This document shows positions 44,071 through 57,019 of a DNA stretch of 64,000 nt, one piece after another. A model generated the notes under the pieces. It had not been told where the DNA came from, searched no databases, and saw only the letters and a list, made by a program, of their open reading frames with translations. A program made the position numbers and the translations under genes. The DNA is from Sanguinoderma infundibulare (lineage: Eukaryota > Basidiomycota > Agaricomycetes > Polyporales > Polyporaceae), in NCBI GenBank assembly GCA_032821775.1, contig JAVLRN010000001.1:1240001-1304000 (forward strand). The letters are read 5' to 3'. Within the stretch, counting starts at the first letter, position 1; every line of letters begins with the position of its first letter.

Positions 44071-46848
44071 ATGGAGGCGAAGGCCGTCAACCTTGCTCTT
44101 ACCTTCCAGCAGCTGCGTCACAGGCGCAACTCCTCTCCTGATGTCCCCGAGGATGTGGAGATGGAGCACTTCAACGATCCCAACTGGGACTACTCGCCTC
44201 TCTCCCCGACCGAGACCGAGAGCACTTCCAGCTTTGACGACAAGGGCCAGCGGTGCTCGTGGGCCGACACCTCTTACCGCACGTCCGACATCGAGACGTC
44301 ATCGTACACCTCGACGTCGGCAACCCCCACGAGGCTTGCGAAGTTTGATCTTCGTGAAGCGGCCGCGCAGAATGTTAACGAGTGCGTACCCCTTCTCCGA
44401 TGTTCTGCAGAAGTCGTGGGTCTGACGATGATCGTTTCAGAGACTCGCCCTACGCTGAAGTGAGGGCGGCCGTTCCTAATTATGATGACCCGTCGATGCC
44501 TGTCAACACTTTCCGAACGTGAGTGTCTTTGCATGCGTGTTCATCGTGACCTCGCTCTGACCTGTCCTGCAGCTGGTTCCTTGGTATTACGCTTTCCGTT
44601 CTTCTTTCGGGTTTGAACCACTTCTTTACTTCACGCTGTACGTCTATCCAGCTCCCGATCCTCGTCCAACCCTTGCTGACCTGCCGATAGGGCCGTCTGT
44701 TGCTATCAGCGCGCTTATTGCCCAGCTCATTGCCTTGCCCGCTGGCAAGTTCCTCGAGTGGGCCCTTCCGACCACAAAATTCAACACGTTCGGTTTCGTC
44801 TGGTCGTTCAACCCCGGTCCCTTCAGCGTGAAGGAGCACACCGTCATCACCGTCATGGCCAACGCCGTCTACTCCGACACGTATGCCACGACGATCTTCT
44901 CGGCACAACGCGTGTTCTACAACCAGAACCCCTCCGTCGGCTACCAGCTCCTCCTCTCCCTTTCGTCTCAAATGATTGGATACGCTTGGGCGGGGATCGC
45001 GCGCCAGCTCCTCGTCTGGCCCGCGAGCATGATCTGGCCGTCTGCGCTCGTGTCCTGCGCGCTTCTCAACACGCTCAACAAGAGCTGGGCGAAGAAGGAG
45101 ACGAAGCACATCTCCCGCGAGAAGTTCTTCCTCCTCGTCACCGTCGGCGGCACGCTGTGGTACTTCGTCCCCGGCTTCCTGTTTACCGGCCTCAGCGTCT
45201 TCAGCTGGGTGTGCTGGATTGCCCCGCAGAACCAGACGGTCAACTCGCTGTTCGGCTACAACACCGGACTTGGCTTGGGCTTCTTGACGTTCGACTGGTC
45301 GGTGATCTCCTATCTCGGAAGCCCGCTGGTGTCGCCTGTACGTCCGCTTTTGACATGATTTTGACCCGATGCTGACGTTTGCTTGCAGTGGTGGACGGAA
45401 GTGAACATCTTCATTACGTTCGTAATCGTCTATTGGGTCATTGCCCCCATTATGTATTGTGAGTAGTTCCCCGATCCGCTGGGACGCATTGGTCGCTGAC
45501 ATCAATCTACAGTCAAGAACGCTCTCTTCACGGCGTACTTCCCCATCTCCGCTGCGAGCTCGTTCGACAACACGGGCATGCCTTACAACATCTCGGCGGT
45601 CATAACCCCCGACGGCTTGTTCGACGACTCTCTGTACAAGGCATACTCTCCCCTGTTCATGTCGGCCACCCTTCAGCTCGCCTATGGCACTCAGTTCGCC
45701 GTCATTACCGCGGTTATTGTCCACACCCTCCGTGAGTGATGATTTTCTACATTGCCGTCACGTTTCCTCTGATCATGTTCTCTATAGTCTGGTACAGGCA
45801 TGACATCGTGCGCCAGTTCCGCCGTTCTATCAAGGACGAGCAGGACGTCCATGCTCGCATGATGAGCGTATACAAAGAGGTCCCCACTTGGTGGTACGGC
45901 GCGATCTTCGTCATCGCCTTCATCTTTGGTGTGATTGCCATCGAGATCTTCCCGACGCAGTTCCCTGTCTGGGCACTCATCCTCTCTCTCGCCATCGGCT
46001 TCATCTTTGTCATCCCCATTGGCATCATCCGCGCTGTCACCAACCAGCTCCCGGCCCTCAACGTCCTCTCCGAGCTCGTTGCCGGCTTCGTGCTTCCGGG
46101 CCGCCCTGTCGGCACGATGGTGTTCAAGACGTTCGGTTTTGTCCCGACGTACCAGGCGATGTTTTTCCTGAACGATCTCAAGATCGGCCACTACCAGAAG
46201 ATCCCACCCCGCGTAATGTTCATGGCCCAGGTCATCGCGTCGACGCTTGCCGTATTCGTCTGCGTCGGTGTCCAGGAGTGGCAGTTCGCCAACATTGTGG
46301 ACTTCTGCATGCCCACCCAGAAGGACGGTTTCATTTGCAACGACATCGAGACCTTTGCGACCGCCTCGATCATCTGGGGCGGCATCGGCCCCAAGCGGCT
46401 CTTCGGCCCCGGCGGGTTGTACAACTGGGTGCTCTACTTCTTCCTCATCGGCGCGCTCCTCCCCATCCCGTTCTACGTCCTCGCGCGGCGCTACCCGACG
46501 TCGTTCTGGCGGTACGTCAACATCCCCGTCTGCTTCGCGGGCCTCGCGCAGCTCCCGCCCGCGACGGGCATCAACTACTCGTCCTGGGCGATGGTCGGCG
46601 CGTTCTTCCAGTGGTTCATGCGCCGGTACCACTTCCGCTGGTGGCTCCGGTTCAACTACATCCTCTCCGCCGGCCTCGACATCGGCGTCTCGCTCGGCAT
46701 GGTCCTCGTCTTCTTCATCCTCCAGTACCCCAAGGGCGGCGTCAACCTCAACTGGTGGGGCAACACCGTCTGGCAGACCACGTTCGACGCCACGGGCATG
46801 CCCCGCCTCATCGCGAACGGCACCTTCGGCCCCACCGAGTGGTCATAA
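44071..46848 (+). CDS. Oligopeptide transporter (OPT family)
   Basis: Seven exons (44071..44381, 44441..44518, 44573..44637, 44691..45337, 45389..45458, 45513..45731, 45788..46848) give 816 aa. A cytosolic N-terminus of about 110 residues ends with EDSPYAEVRAAVPNYDDPSM, diagnostic of OPT proteins. Roughly 14-16 membrane helices follow, with the family motifs NPGPFSVKEHTVITVMAN, SQMIGYAWAGIAR, KIPPRVMFMAQ, WGGIGPKRLFG and a NWWGNTVW near the end. Family knowledge: OPTs import tetra- and pentapeptides, glutathione or siderophore-type ligands with protons at the plasma membrane. The neighbouring divergent dioxygenase gene fits uptake and breakdown of organic sulfur or nitrogen. The exact substrate cannot be read from sequence. 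Confidence 0.96.
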
Positions 46849-47623
46849 AGACGCCCCCCACCTCATTTCTTCATCCATCCATAATCCAGGGTTCTTAAAC
46901 GCGTTAGACTTCGGCTCGACCCCGGCTTTCGTTGATACCTTCACCCACACCTTCTGGTATGGTGCACGCATGTAGCATTACGTTACGGACTCGGTACGAT
47001 TACATCCAGAGCGTCGGTAGGGCGTCCCTCTGCCCGTGTTGCACTATTTTTATGTACATTCTGGCCCCGCCACACTTCCTTCGCGCCTCTCGCCTCTCCC
47101 GTTACCGCATCTGCACGGTCTGTCTCATAGCATAATTACGAACTCTTCGCATCCTTTGCGCTACCCCCCCGTGTCCCATTCCCCGCCCTCCATGCCATGC
47201 CTCCACCACGGTCGCATGTACACTCCTTCACATTCGTCACGTACAGGTCTTACGCACACCCCTTTGTACACTTGTCACGCCTCATGATTTGTAAAATACC
47301 CACTGGAATGAGATTCACGTCTGTTACGCCCCGGAACTCTTTTCATCGTCGGCCGATTGCCTTGTCGTGGTGTCTTTGAGTTGAAGTCATTGTAAGGTTT
47401 GTTCAAACCTCCACGCTTCAATTTCAGCAAGGAGGATGCAAGGTGGCATTGTGAGTAAAGAAAACACGATGGGCCGAGGCTGGACAAGTACGATATATGT
47501 ACAGGATGTTGTAGAGACAAAACAAGACTGGGAGAAAATGCCATGAGATTAACGTCCGTGGGTCGGTCAATGATTACCATAGGTTGTGCGTTGTACACTC
47601 CAGGCCGTCCACGCATGCGTGCT
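46849..47623. other. Gap between convergent genes
   Basis: This is the shared 3' region of the OPT (+) and tricalbin (-) genes. No gene or repeat is recognised. Confidence 0.55.
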
Positions 47624-50600
47624 TCAGTCGTCCTTGTCCGCGCGCCGCCTACCGCTGATGGAGAACCGTGAAGGCGACATCGTAGGCTTGTCACTGCTCA
47701 CAGAATGGAGGGACATGCGAGAGGGCCGGGTCGACAGTGGCGTGTCCGCGTCGTACTCGAGCCGCAATTGGAGAAGGCCATGCCCCTCGCGAAGCTCGAC
47801 CGCGAGGTCGTTCGACGATATGCCTTCACCCTGCTTCAAGTGCTGCCAAATCTGTAATATCGGCGTCGTTAGCTCAGAACTTAGTTCGACATGCAAAATA
47901 AGGCGGCGGCTCACGTCAATCTCAGCTTGACCGAGCAGCTTGTCCTTCCCGAGCGTTTTGTGGTCGTACACCCAGGCCCAGAGCTTAGACTGAGCACCGC
48001 GCGCGGCAGAGAACGCGAACGACTCGTTCCTGTACCAGTCGTGCCGTCAATATCTACGGCGTTGCGAAGCATAAAAGAAAACAGGAAGGCACTGACCACT
48101 CTGGGGTAGCAGTCTTGGGCGCATGCTTCGTCTTGAGCTCCTTGTCGCCGACACGGATGACAACATACGGCTTGATCTCCGCAGTCGACAAGTCCTTCGC
48201 ATCCTTGACGACGACCCGAAGCGTGCCGGGCTCCTGGGTCTGTCCGTGCCCATTCGTCGCAGCCGCCGCGGGAAACGCAGCTGCACCGCCTTCGCCGTCA
48301 GCCGACTTCGCCGCGACGCCCGCAGGAGGCTCGCGATCGTGCGCATCCTCTGACGAGCCCGAACTCTGGCTGTTCCTCCGCTTGAACACGCCAGTAATCC
48401 CGCCAGCGATGCCGCCAGTGATGCCAGTGACGCCGTGGATGACGCCCTTGCCAGCACTCATCGGCAGCTGGCCGACCTGCGTCATGGCGCGCCCGGCCTG
48501 GGTGAACGTCGACGTGTTCTTGCGTGTCTTCGCGATGATCTCCGGCGTGAACAACAACCGAAGCCGAACCTCCCCCTTGTCGCCATGCTTTGCCGAGGAC
48601 AGCGGCAGGCTGCGCTCGGCGGCGCTGAACGCCTCGAGGCTCTCGAGGTCGATTCCGCACGAGCCCAAGCTCTTCGCCTGTTCGATCTGGTTCCAATCGA
48701 ACACCTCCATCACTAAGTTCGACCCCGTGCGCGACGGCTGGGGGAGAAGCGTGAGCCTTCTACTCCTTCCATGTTCCGACAGGATCGCTGAAACTCACCA
48801 CTGCCACAGTGAAGGTCTCGTTCCACTCAGGGTTGAGGGTCTTCTTCTTGGTCTGCGACTTAAAGACTCTCTGGCCATTGAGGTGGAAGACAACGAAGGG
48901 GTCAGACTTTCCACCACGGTCTACACCGTGGATGCCGTGGCCGTCGATGAGGTCGATGCGAACTATGCCTTGGTCTTCACGAATCGTCAGTAAAGCAGCT
49001 TAAACAACAGCCCGGCTAACTTACTGTTGACACTCTCCCTAGCCTCGAGCTGAATAGGCACAGGCACGTACTTCGCCTCGATCGTCACCAGAGACCGCTT
49101 CTCCGGGTCGTCCTGGTTCTGGAGCATGAACTCCGTGGGAGCGCTCTACGACAATCTCAGTATCTTCCTTGCACTCATCCCGAGCGGGCCACTCACCAAA
49201 GTCTGCTCCAAGAACGCCTTCGATTCGCCCTTCCACTCTGCGATGATGTCGTCCTTGTCGCCCTCGTCCGCGTCGTTGAGCCGCAGCCAGACCCGACTGA
49301 AGTCGAGCTCCTTGACGACGCCCTCGCCAATGTGCTGCCAACTCGCGTTCGCGCTCCGCGCCCGCGTCGTGCTAAATGCCGGCCAGTACGCGTCATCGAG
49401 CAGGACCTCGAGCCGCGCCTTCTTATGCAGACGGCCGCCGTGAACGTTGAAGACGATGACGCCGGCCTCTGCAGGATCAAACAACATCAGTCAGCCGGCC
49501 TCACGATCAATGCCGCATCGAAGCGTAAGGACGCACGGTGCTTAAGCAGCTGCTCCTTGCTCATCTCGACACCCGGCTCAGGGCGCCTCTCTTCCTCCAC
49601 AGCCGTGGAGTTCGCTGTCGATGTGGTCGCGGCGGAATTCGTCTTGTGATGTTTGGGAGGGCCGTTGGTTTCTGGCACGCCGAGGGGCATGTCCGCGTCG
49701 ATGGGCGTACTGACGGTAATGCCGCCCTGAACAATCTCCGCGTTGTTTACCTCTTCGGTCTCATCGAGAACGACACCACCTCCAGAGCTGTCGGGCGTAC
49801 CCGCCTTGGACCGCACTGCGGCCTGCTGGGCCTCGCTCGGCACGGCGTCGAAGCGTACGTCACGGAGGGCGTAAGCGGGGACGAACTGTGCGCTATAGAT
49901 GAGTCTGCCCTTGTATGTGCCGTTGCCGAGCTTGATAGGGTCCTCAGCCTCCTTCAGGCCAGTGGATTCGTAGAGGAACTCGCTGCTTTCGCCCTGAATA
50001 GGCTTAGCAAGGTCGGAAACCTTGAGCTCCGTGTAGCCCAGAGAACGATCCTGAAAACGGTCAGGCACCCGTCGCACAACGCATCGAAGTGTGGTGGCGC
50101 ACCTTGGTAAGGTGCTGGTAGTCCATACACTCGAGCAACATAGTCTGGAAAAACCGTGAGAGCGCGCACTTGATCGGACGGAGTTCTGCCAGCAGTGTAC
50201 CTCTTTCAGGGAATGCACTACATTGGACGTATCACGGTGAGCATCTAAACGTATGAGGTACTGAATACACGTACCAGGAATGTAGATGATCTGATCCCAT
50301 TCTGGGTTCAAGTCTATCCAAGGACATTCGCTCCATCGTTTCCCACATTGTGGTTGTATTACTCACTGTTGTTGACCACCTCCGTGCGACCTTGAGTAAC
50401 GTTGTTGATCTGCACACGGACATACGGATCGCTCTATAAAACGCATGCCGTTAGCATGACGCCCTCCGGCGATTCATTCCCCTGAGTGCATCTCGCATAC
50501 CTTGCCACCCAGCGTCGCTTCAACATTCCTGCATGAGCGAACGCAGTCAGTGCCTTCCATCTCGCCCAGACTACCGCCACTCATACTCACTTGACTTCCC

Positions 50601-53247
50601 TCGCGCGCTGCAGCCAGAGGCGCACTACACCGATCGGGGGCGAGTACTGGTCCGCGCCATGCAGACTGCCCGCCAAGTTAAGCGGCTTCCAGTCCGCCGT
50701 GAGCCTGATCTTCCCGGTCCTCGCACGGCTGAGCGGCCACCAGTCCTTGCCGGACTCCTTCGCCTTGAGCAGGTCGGGCAGTCGGATGGACATGTAGCCC
50801 ACGACGGGGTCCTTGAGGAACTCGCGATCGTCGACGACCTTCGCGAAGATCACGCTCGACGCCTTGTCCGTGCAGAGGAACTCGGTGCTGTCCTCCCAGA
50901 CGGGGCTGTTCGTGTGCTTGACCTTGCGGGTGACGTACAGCGGGTGCTGCGGCGTCGAGGCGGTGTACAGCTTGACGAATGGATTGAGGTCGCCGGTCAT
51001 GGACTTGGTCGAATCCAGCTCCTTGGCCTGGTGCACGGTGAGGCGCACGATTCCGACCTCTAATGAGTGCGAGCCGGGTCAGCACAGTCCAGTCTATTAC
51101 ACAAGGAACGTCCTACTCGTATCAGGCACGGTCTCAATACCACCAGCGTCCACCTCGGGCTTCAGCACAGGATAGAAATTCACGTCGAAGCGGACGGTGC
51201 CGCGTTCCTTGCCGTCCTTGAGAATCTGCAACTCGAGGTTCTCCTGGGTGGCATCCTGCTCGAGTGCCTTGAGGTCGAAAGTTGCAAACCCGAGGTCCGT
51301 GTTGGCCCGGTGGTCGTTGTAGTCCCACACCCTCAGGACGAGGTTCTCGGTCAGCGAGTTGATCAGCACGAACTTGGTCTCCATCCAATTCGGGTTAATC
51401 CTGTGGGTGCGCAAGCGCCGACGAGATCAATACGTCATCCGGAAGCGCATCAACGTATAGGCGAAATGACGTACGTGTCCGACTTGTACTTGGTCTTCGC
51501 GAGCTCGGCGCGATCATTGATGCTGAGACTGACGAAGGGGTCAGGTCGGCCGCCACCGAGCTTAGCTCCCTTGAGGTCGCGCGCACAGTGGACAGTGACT
51601 TGGAGGACACCAATGGCTGTGTCGATGGGCTCGCCAGAGAGCATCTGCTCGAGATTGAGCGTGAAGACGTTCGGCTCATACATCATAGGACCGAGGATAC
51701 CATGGACGGTATCGCGAATGAACGATGACAAGCCTGGAACCTATGACTCCTTCAGTATCCGCGAAAAAGGCAAAAGCAAGAACCACACTTACATTGGCAA
51801 CATCAAAACCGAAGCTGTCACCACCAATCGGTTTCAGGACGTAGTCGATGACGGGCTTCTCCACAAAGGACAGGCCGACAACCTGCACATGGGGGAAGTT
51901 GGTCATCAACTTCATGCGAATCTTCATGTGGCCGGAGAATGTCATATCCTCTAGAAGGATGGGCATCGCGGCGCTAGCGAAACCCTTGCCGAGGCGGACG
52001 CTCAAGACAATCTTGGGGTTGACCTTGCTTTTCTTCTGCTTCTCGGTCAACTCGGAGACATCGTTGGGCGTGAAGGAGAGCCACCATTCCATTATGACAA
52101 CGTCGTCCTCGGTGCGTGGGAACGTCTTGACCTTCTCTATCCGCGGCGCCTTGGTACCAAGGGTGAAAGTGCTCAAGCGGAGTGATTCAAGGAAAGGAGG
52201 ACAGCTTTGGGAGAGAATTTGGTCGACAGACGCAACGATGGTGCGGGACAGAACGGGTTCGTAAATGAGCCAAAAACGGTCGAGGAAGTTGTTCATCCAC
52301 TCGGCGGACTCGACCTCGCTCTCGGGAGTAAAGCGAGACTTGACAAGTTCGCGCTGGATGTCATCGCGCGCTGCTCGGCGAAAGCGAGTCACAGATGTGG
52401 AGTAGTAAGTGTTGCAAAACGCAAGGATGATGAAGACCCATCCGATTCCGAAGCTGAAGCGAGTTACGAAATGTGTGACGAGTACGGCCTGGAAGAGGTT
52501 AAGTGTGCAGTTCTAAGGCCCCTAACTGAGATACTGACCACAACGATCATAGCAGCATTGTGGTACCATTCTCCATAGAATTGTTCGTTCAGGAAAAGGG
52601 TTAGGATCTCCTTGTGCTTCTCGTCGGCTGCTGACGGTAGGGGAAGGTCGATACCAGAGACTTCTCGCCAACCGAGCTTGTACCAGTCGGGTATGACGGG
52701 TGCATCATGGGTCGGCATGGCCCCGGGTGCTTCGTTCTCAGGACTGGTCGGGGACGTCGGGGACGCGGGCCAAGTAGCGGAGGCAGGAGTCTCGGGTGGC
52801 TTGTCAGAGGCAGGAGGCTCGGATCGCTTGTCGGTATGGACAGGTTTGGGCGGAGGTTTCTTGGAAGGTTTCTGGTCGGGGGTGCCTGTGTCTGCGTCCT
52901 CGATGGTTATAGTCGGAAGGACATCGCTGCCCTGACCGGTGTCGACTGGGACCTCTGCGGTACAGGGGAAGCGGTGAACTCAGCGTCAAAGTGGACTGCG
53001 CGAAGCGGATAATGCAGGATGTGGGAGACAGGGAGAACATACCTTTGGCAGCGGCCTTGAGGTCCTTGTTCTCGAGGCCGAGCTTCTGCTCGGCGCCCTT
53101 GCCTGCGGCGGCAGCCTTCTCTTCTGGCCTGGCGTCAGGGTTGAAGTTGTGCACAGGGACGCTACCCTTGGCGGCGTCTTGCTCGACGAGGCCGTTAACC
53201 TTTGCCTGGGCATCCTGGGGGATGGGGGCGCCGTCGACGGTAGCCAT
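47624..53247 (-). CDS. Tricalbin / extended-synaptotagmin-like protein (SMP plus multiple C2 domains)
   Basis: Eighteen exons give 1531 aa: 53043..53247, 52539..52954, 51793..52488, 51475..51740, 51117..51400, 50591..51059, 50501..50528, 50367..50433, 50275..50313, 50201..50217, 50103..50144, 49537..50050, 49197..49468, 49025..49145, 48799..48974, 48097..48737, 47915..48029, 47624..47851. After a Pro-rich N-terminus and WYKLGWREVSGIDLPLP, a membrane hairpin starts about residue 208. The lipid-transfer SMP domain follows (EWMNNFLDRFWLIYEPVLS, GGDSFGFDVAN). Then come several C2 domains (GVLQVTVHCARDLKGAKLGG, VGIVRLTVHQAKELDSTKS, IVRIDLIDGHGIHGVDRGGK, GTLRVVVKDAKDLSTAEIK). Family knowledge: tricalbins tether ER to plasma membrane and move lipids in response to Ca2+. 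Exons 7-11 of the transcript are tiny (28, 67, 39, 17, 42 nt) and together encode one C2 domain. Confidence 0.94.
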
Positions 53248-55884
53248 GACGGGAGTGCGGAAGTAAGGGGGGAGGGGAGGGAGGCGGAGAGGAGAGGAGA
53301 GGAAGATAGGTTGTGGTGGAAAGGTTGAAGGAGCGTGGAGGGATGGGATGGGTGAGGCGGAAGATGAATGAAGGCTGCCCGTTCCTCGATGACGTTCCGC
53401 CACCGCAAGTGGCCTGTTTCCCCGGCCACTCCTGGTCCGAGACCGCAGCGCGCTCACAATAGACCGCCCGGCGAATGGGGCCGCCGCCGCGTTGGGTCGG
53501 GAGTGGAGAGGTGCAGGTCACCAACCGAGGCCGGTGAGCTGTCTGCAACCTCTGACCTGGCAGTGGCCGTGATGAGAGCCGACTGCGTCCTGATCGCGGT
53601 GAGCTGCCTTTCCCGAGACGCAATCGGGGTGCTTCCGGGGTCCCCGCCGCGCGCGACGCGAACGAGAAGCAAGGCACGTGAGGGCGCACCGCACCAGCGT
53701 CATCGCGCCCCATCGCGCGCTGTCCTCCACCGCGCCATGCCTGAGCCACTCCACCATTTGGCGGAATCGTCTCTAGCAGCTCAAGACGACATCTCTTTCT
53801 CTTCCTACATAACGCTGAAGCCTCAGTCAACATTCTGGGGTCCCAGCCCCAAATACATGCGTGCAGGCACAATATTGGCATGCACATCTACGACAAATTC
53901 ACGATCCGGTAACAGTTACGGCGCACGTACGCGCAGGAACGGCTAGGATCGCACTGAAACTATTCAGACAGACAGCGTCCCTCGTCGGTAGTAGGAACAT
54001 CCCGGTCTCTTCTGCGCCTCGCTGCCTCACGTCCTTTCTTAACACCGCCGCTTCAACCTTCTCTGGTCCGAATTAAACCGAACAGCATATCGTCCGCTCC
54101 TATGACCTCTATCCTAAATAAACTGGATCCTTGCCATATGTATCCCAAGCTGCTGCAGGGTGAGCTGTGTTCGCGATTGCACCGTTTCTCAGTGCGCACA
54201 TTGATTGACAAAAGTCGCGCCTTTAGCTCGTCCAAGGCCCGGGGTCGCGCGCGCTTCCGATCTGTGATCGCATGGAAGGCCGTAAGTAGGACGCTAGACG
54301 TTACCTCGAGTGCAGCCGACAGAAACCTCAAGCTCGAAACCATTTCCGACCTCATTGACAAGATCTCCTGCAATCCTGTTGGCTTCTAGTTCCAAGTATA
54401 ACGTTCAGCCTCCGCTCTGAAGATTGGGAGGTCTGCTGCTTGACACGAGTGCAATCTACGTACGCATGGAAGAGAAGCACAAAGCATGTGCGTACGTCGT
54501 CCGCTACCGACTAGGACCCGGCGACAAGCTTGAGTCTTGACGTTTGCGCGCGCACACCTCCGAGTGACCGTCGGGTACACGTTACCCATAAGGAATTCCG
54601 TCAGCTCAAATCACCCCCCACTTTTCGACTGTTTTCGGGCTTAAGCAGGGCTTGAGTCGTGGTTTCGCGAGTCAAATCTCCCAGCTTGGCGGGGCCTTGG
54701 CCTCCTGGCGCGACGTTCACAATCCGCTGCAGCGCGAACGGGTGTCAGCAGGACTCCTTGGCACGGAGCGGTCAATGTAAGCAGCGCGAGCGCGGCAAGG
54801 AAGTACCATTTCCTTCTCACCACAACCCACTACTTAGAGGTAAGATGCTGGTGATCTTACCGTCGCACCCTCTCCTTCTCACCGCATGAGCACTGCGACA
54901 GCGCGTTTCTACGTTTGCGCTACAGCCGAGCTCGAGCGCCGCGCGCGATCCCAGTCCGCCGGTACAAGCGCCCGAAGAGTCACAGACGCGAAGGCGACAG
55001 GCCAACCAGCTTCCACTCGTATCGCTCGCCAGCTCGCGACACATTCGATGAACCTTCTTTCGCGCCGGCTATACAATGGAGGCTTCAACCACATCAAGAG
55101 CACCGCGCTCCTCCTCTGCAAGGCTCCCCGCGTCGTCTATCCGACCCTCCGCGCCACGAGACCTTGTTCTCTTAAGGCTTCAAGTTCGGGTCTTATGGCA
55201 GGCAGCAATGACTCGGTACGTGAATCCTCATGCTTTGTCAACATTTGTTTCCTCTAGTCTCCTAAATTCCGCTTCGCGTCGGGTTTGGGGTGTCTGGGTC
55301 GCAAAGGCACCGAGATACTATGCGAGATTCACCCGTGTCTTTACGTGCACATTATCTAGTGCGTTCGTCTCCACATGCACTTCCACCCCAGACCCCCTAA
55401 AACTATGGTTTCTTCTCGAACTTTATGGCAATACTTTAATCCTACCTTATGGCTGGATGAGGCCGCGATAACCTCGCGTCGCTGCCTTTCCCATCCCGCA
55501 CGTTAGTAAGTCAGGTGCACGGAGTGAAATAACCAAATGCATGGCTTCTCATGAGTCACGAGCGACCTCCAGAAGGCCCAGAGTCAATAATGAATGGGCA
55601 CTACATGAGCTAGTCTCAGGTCGGGATGGGTCGGGTCGCCAGTCGGATGAGCAAAGTCTTCTCCCCTCTTTCCGTTCTTGCACGCCATCCTGTCGCCATA
55701 GTTCCATGGTCTTGCCTCCTTTCTGCCAGTACCTCTGCACAACCCGTTCTTCGCGACACTGACGCATAGCACACACGCGCGGCTCTATCCCCCATAGAAA
55801 AGCCCGGCCGCCACCGTAACCGAAGAGCAGCAACAGCAGCACACCGCTCCCGATCCCAAGCTCCCTCTCCAAGAAGACTCACAC
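53248..55884. other. Long gene-free region between divergent genes
   Basis: These 2.6 kb separate the tricalbin start (-) from the carbonic anhydrase start (+). A 192-codon plus-strand frame at 53368..53946 and several frames of about 100 codons on both strands exist. They lack family resemblance, coherent splice signals or supporting composition, so I do not call a gene. I found no tRNA or repeat shared with the rest of the window. The stretch before 55884 contains the carbonic anhydrase promoter. Confidence 0.45.
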
Positions 55885-56759
55885 ATGTCCGCATACAAGG
55901 ATTTCGCCAAGGCCAACGAGGCGTACGTCGCCACCTTCGGCGACAAGGGAAACCTCCCGCTCCCGCCCGGCAAGAAGCTCTTGATCGGTGCGTACCCTCG
56001 TTTCTCGTGACCACGCGCGACCTCAGGTGCTCACATGGCGCACCCGCACAGTCACCTGCATGGACGCACGTCTCAAGTGAGCCGTCCTAACCCCACCGTC
56101 ACCCCTCCGCGCTGCGAGCTGACGCGGCGTATTCGCGGAATGACAGCGTGTACGCCGAACTTGGCATCCAAGAGGGCGAGGCCCACATCGTCCGCAACGC
56201 AGGCGGCTCTGCGTAAGTGCCCGCCATCCCTCCCCTCAGCGAACACGACGCGAGATAACGCTGACCCCCTCCCCACCCTTCTTCTCTTTTATCGTTCTGG
56301 AATGCAGCAAGGAAGCCCTGCGGTCGATCATCGTCTCGCAGCGCCTCCTCGGCACGCGCGAGGTCGCCGTCTTCCACCACACCGGCTGCGGCATGGTCAC
56401 TTTCAGCACGGCGCAGCTCCGCACGATCGTCAAAGATTCTGACCCGTCGAACGCCGCGCTCAAGGCTGTCGACGACATCGACTTCCTCGAGTTCCAGGGG
56501 CTGGAGGAGAGCGTGAGGGCGGACGTCAAGTTCCTCGAGGAGAACCCGCTCGTGCTTCCCGAGACCAAGATTACCGGGTGGGTGTACGAGGTCGAGACGG
56601 GCAAGGTGCGTTCGATTAAATTTTTGCGGAAAGCGTTGCATTGTACGATTCTGGGAGGTGACGTCTGCCGCCGCGAGAGGCATGGAAACTGCTGCACAGG
56701 GTCAAGGTTTCGGGGTTGCTGATGCCCGTGTTCTTCCGTAGATAAGGCAGGTCGTTTGA
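55885..56759 (+). CDS. Beta-carbonic anhydrase
   Basis: Five exons (55885..55987, 56052..56076, 56147..56212, 56308..56605, 56742..56759) give 169 aa. Zinc ligands are visible: C37 with the catalytic dyad in TCMDAR (C37, D39, R41), then H89 and C92 in FHHTGCGM. HIVRNAGG lines the active site. This is the short, cab-type beta class without a targeting peptide, so probably cytosolic. Family knowledge: it interconverts CO2 and bicarbonate and supports growth in ambient air by supplying bicarbonate to carboxylases. The zinc-binding TCMDAR motif is encoded mostly by a 25-nt exon. The last exon adds only IRQVV and the stop. Confidence 0.95.
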
Positions 56760-57019
56760 CCTGGAGTGGCCCTCTCGATGAAGACCATAACCGTATCGCG
56801 AATGTGAGTCTGCTATCTTTTGCGAAGCTCAGAGACTTCCCTTCAAATCCGTTCCAAGCTCATCCGTCCCAACTCTCTAGGCTGTACAAATACGCTGTTT
56901 AACAATGTGCTGTAATATTAAGACCATGGATACCAGGTCCAACAAGACGCTTCTACTCACAAACAACATCATTAAACGCACTTGAGCAATTCAACGCTCA
57001 TTCACTCACGCGTTCAAGA

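Noticed and set aside
53368..53946. 192-codon plus-strand frame as a gene
   Set aside because: Its composition is GC-driven, and it has no domain, signal or splice context. It overlaps the tricalbin promoter.
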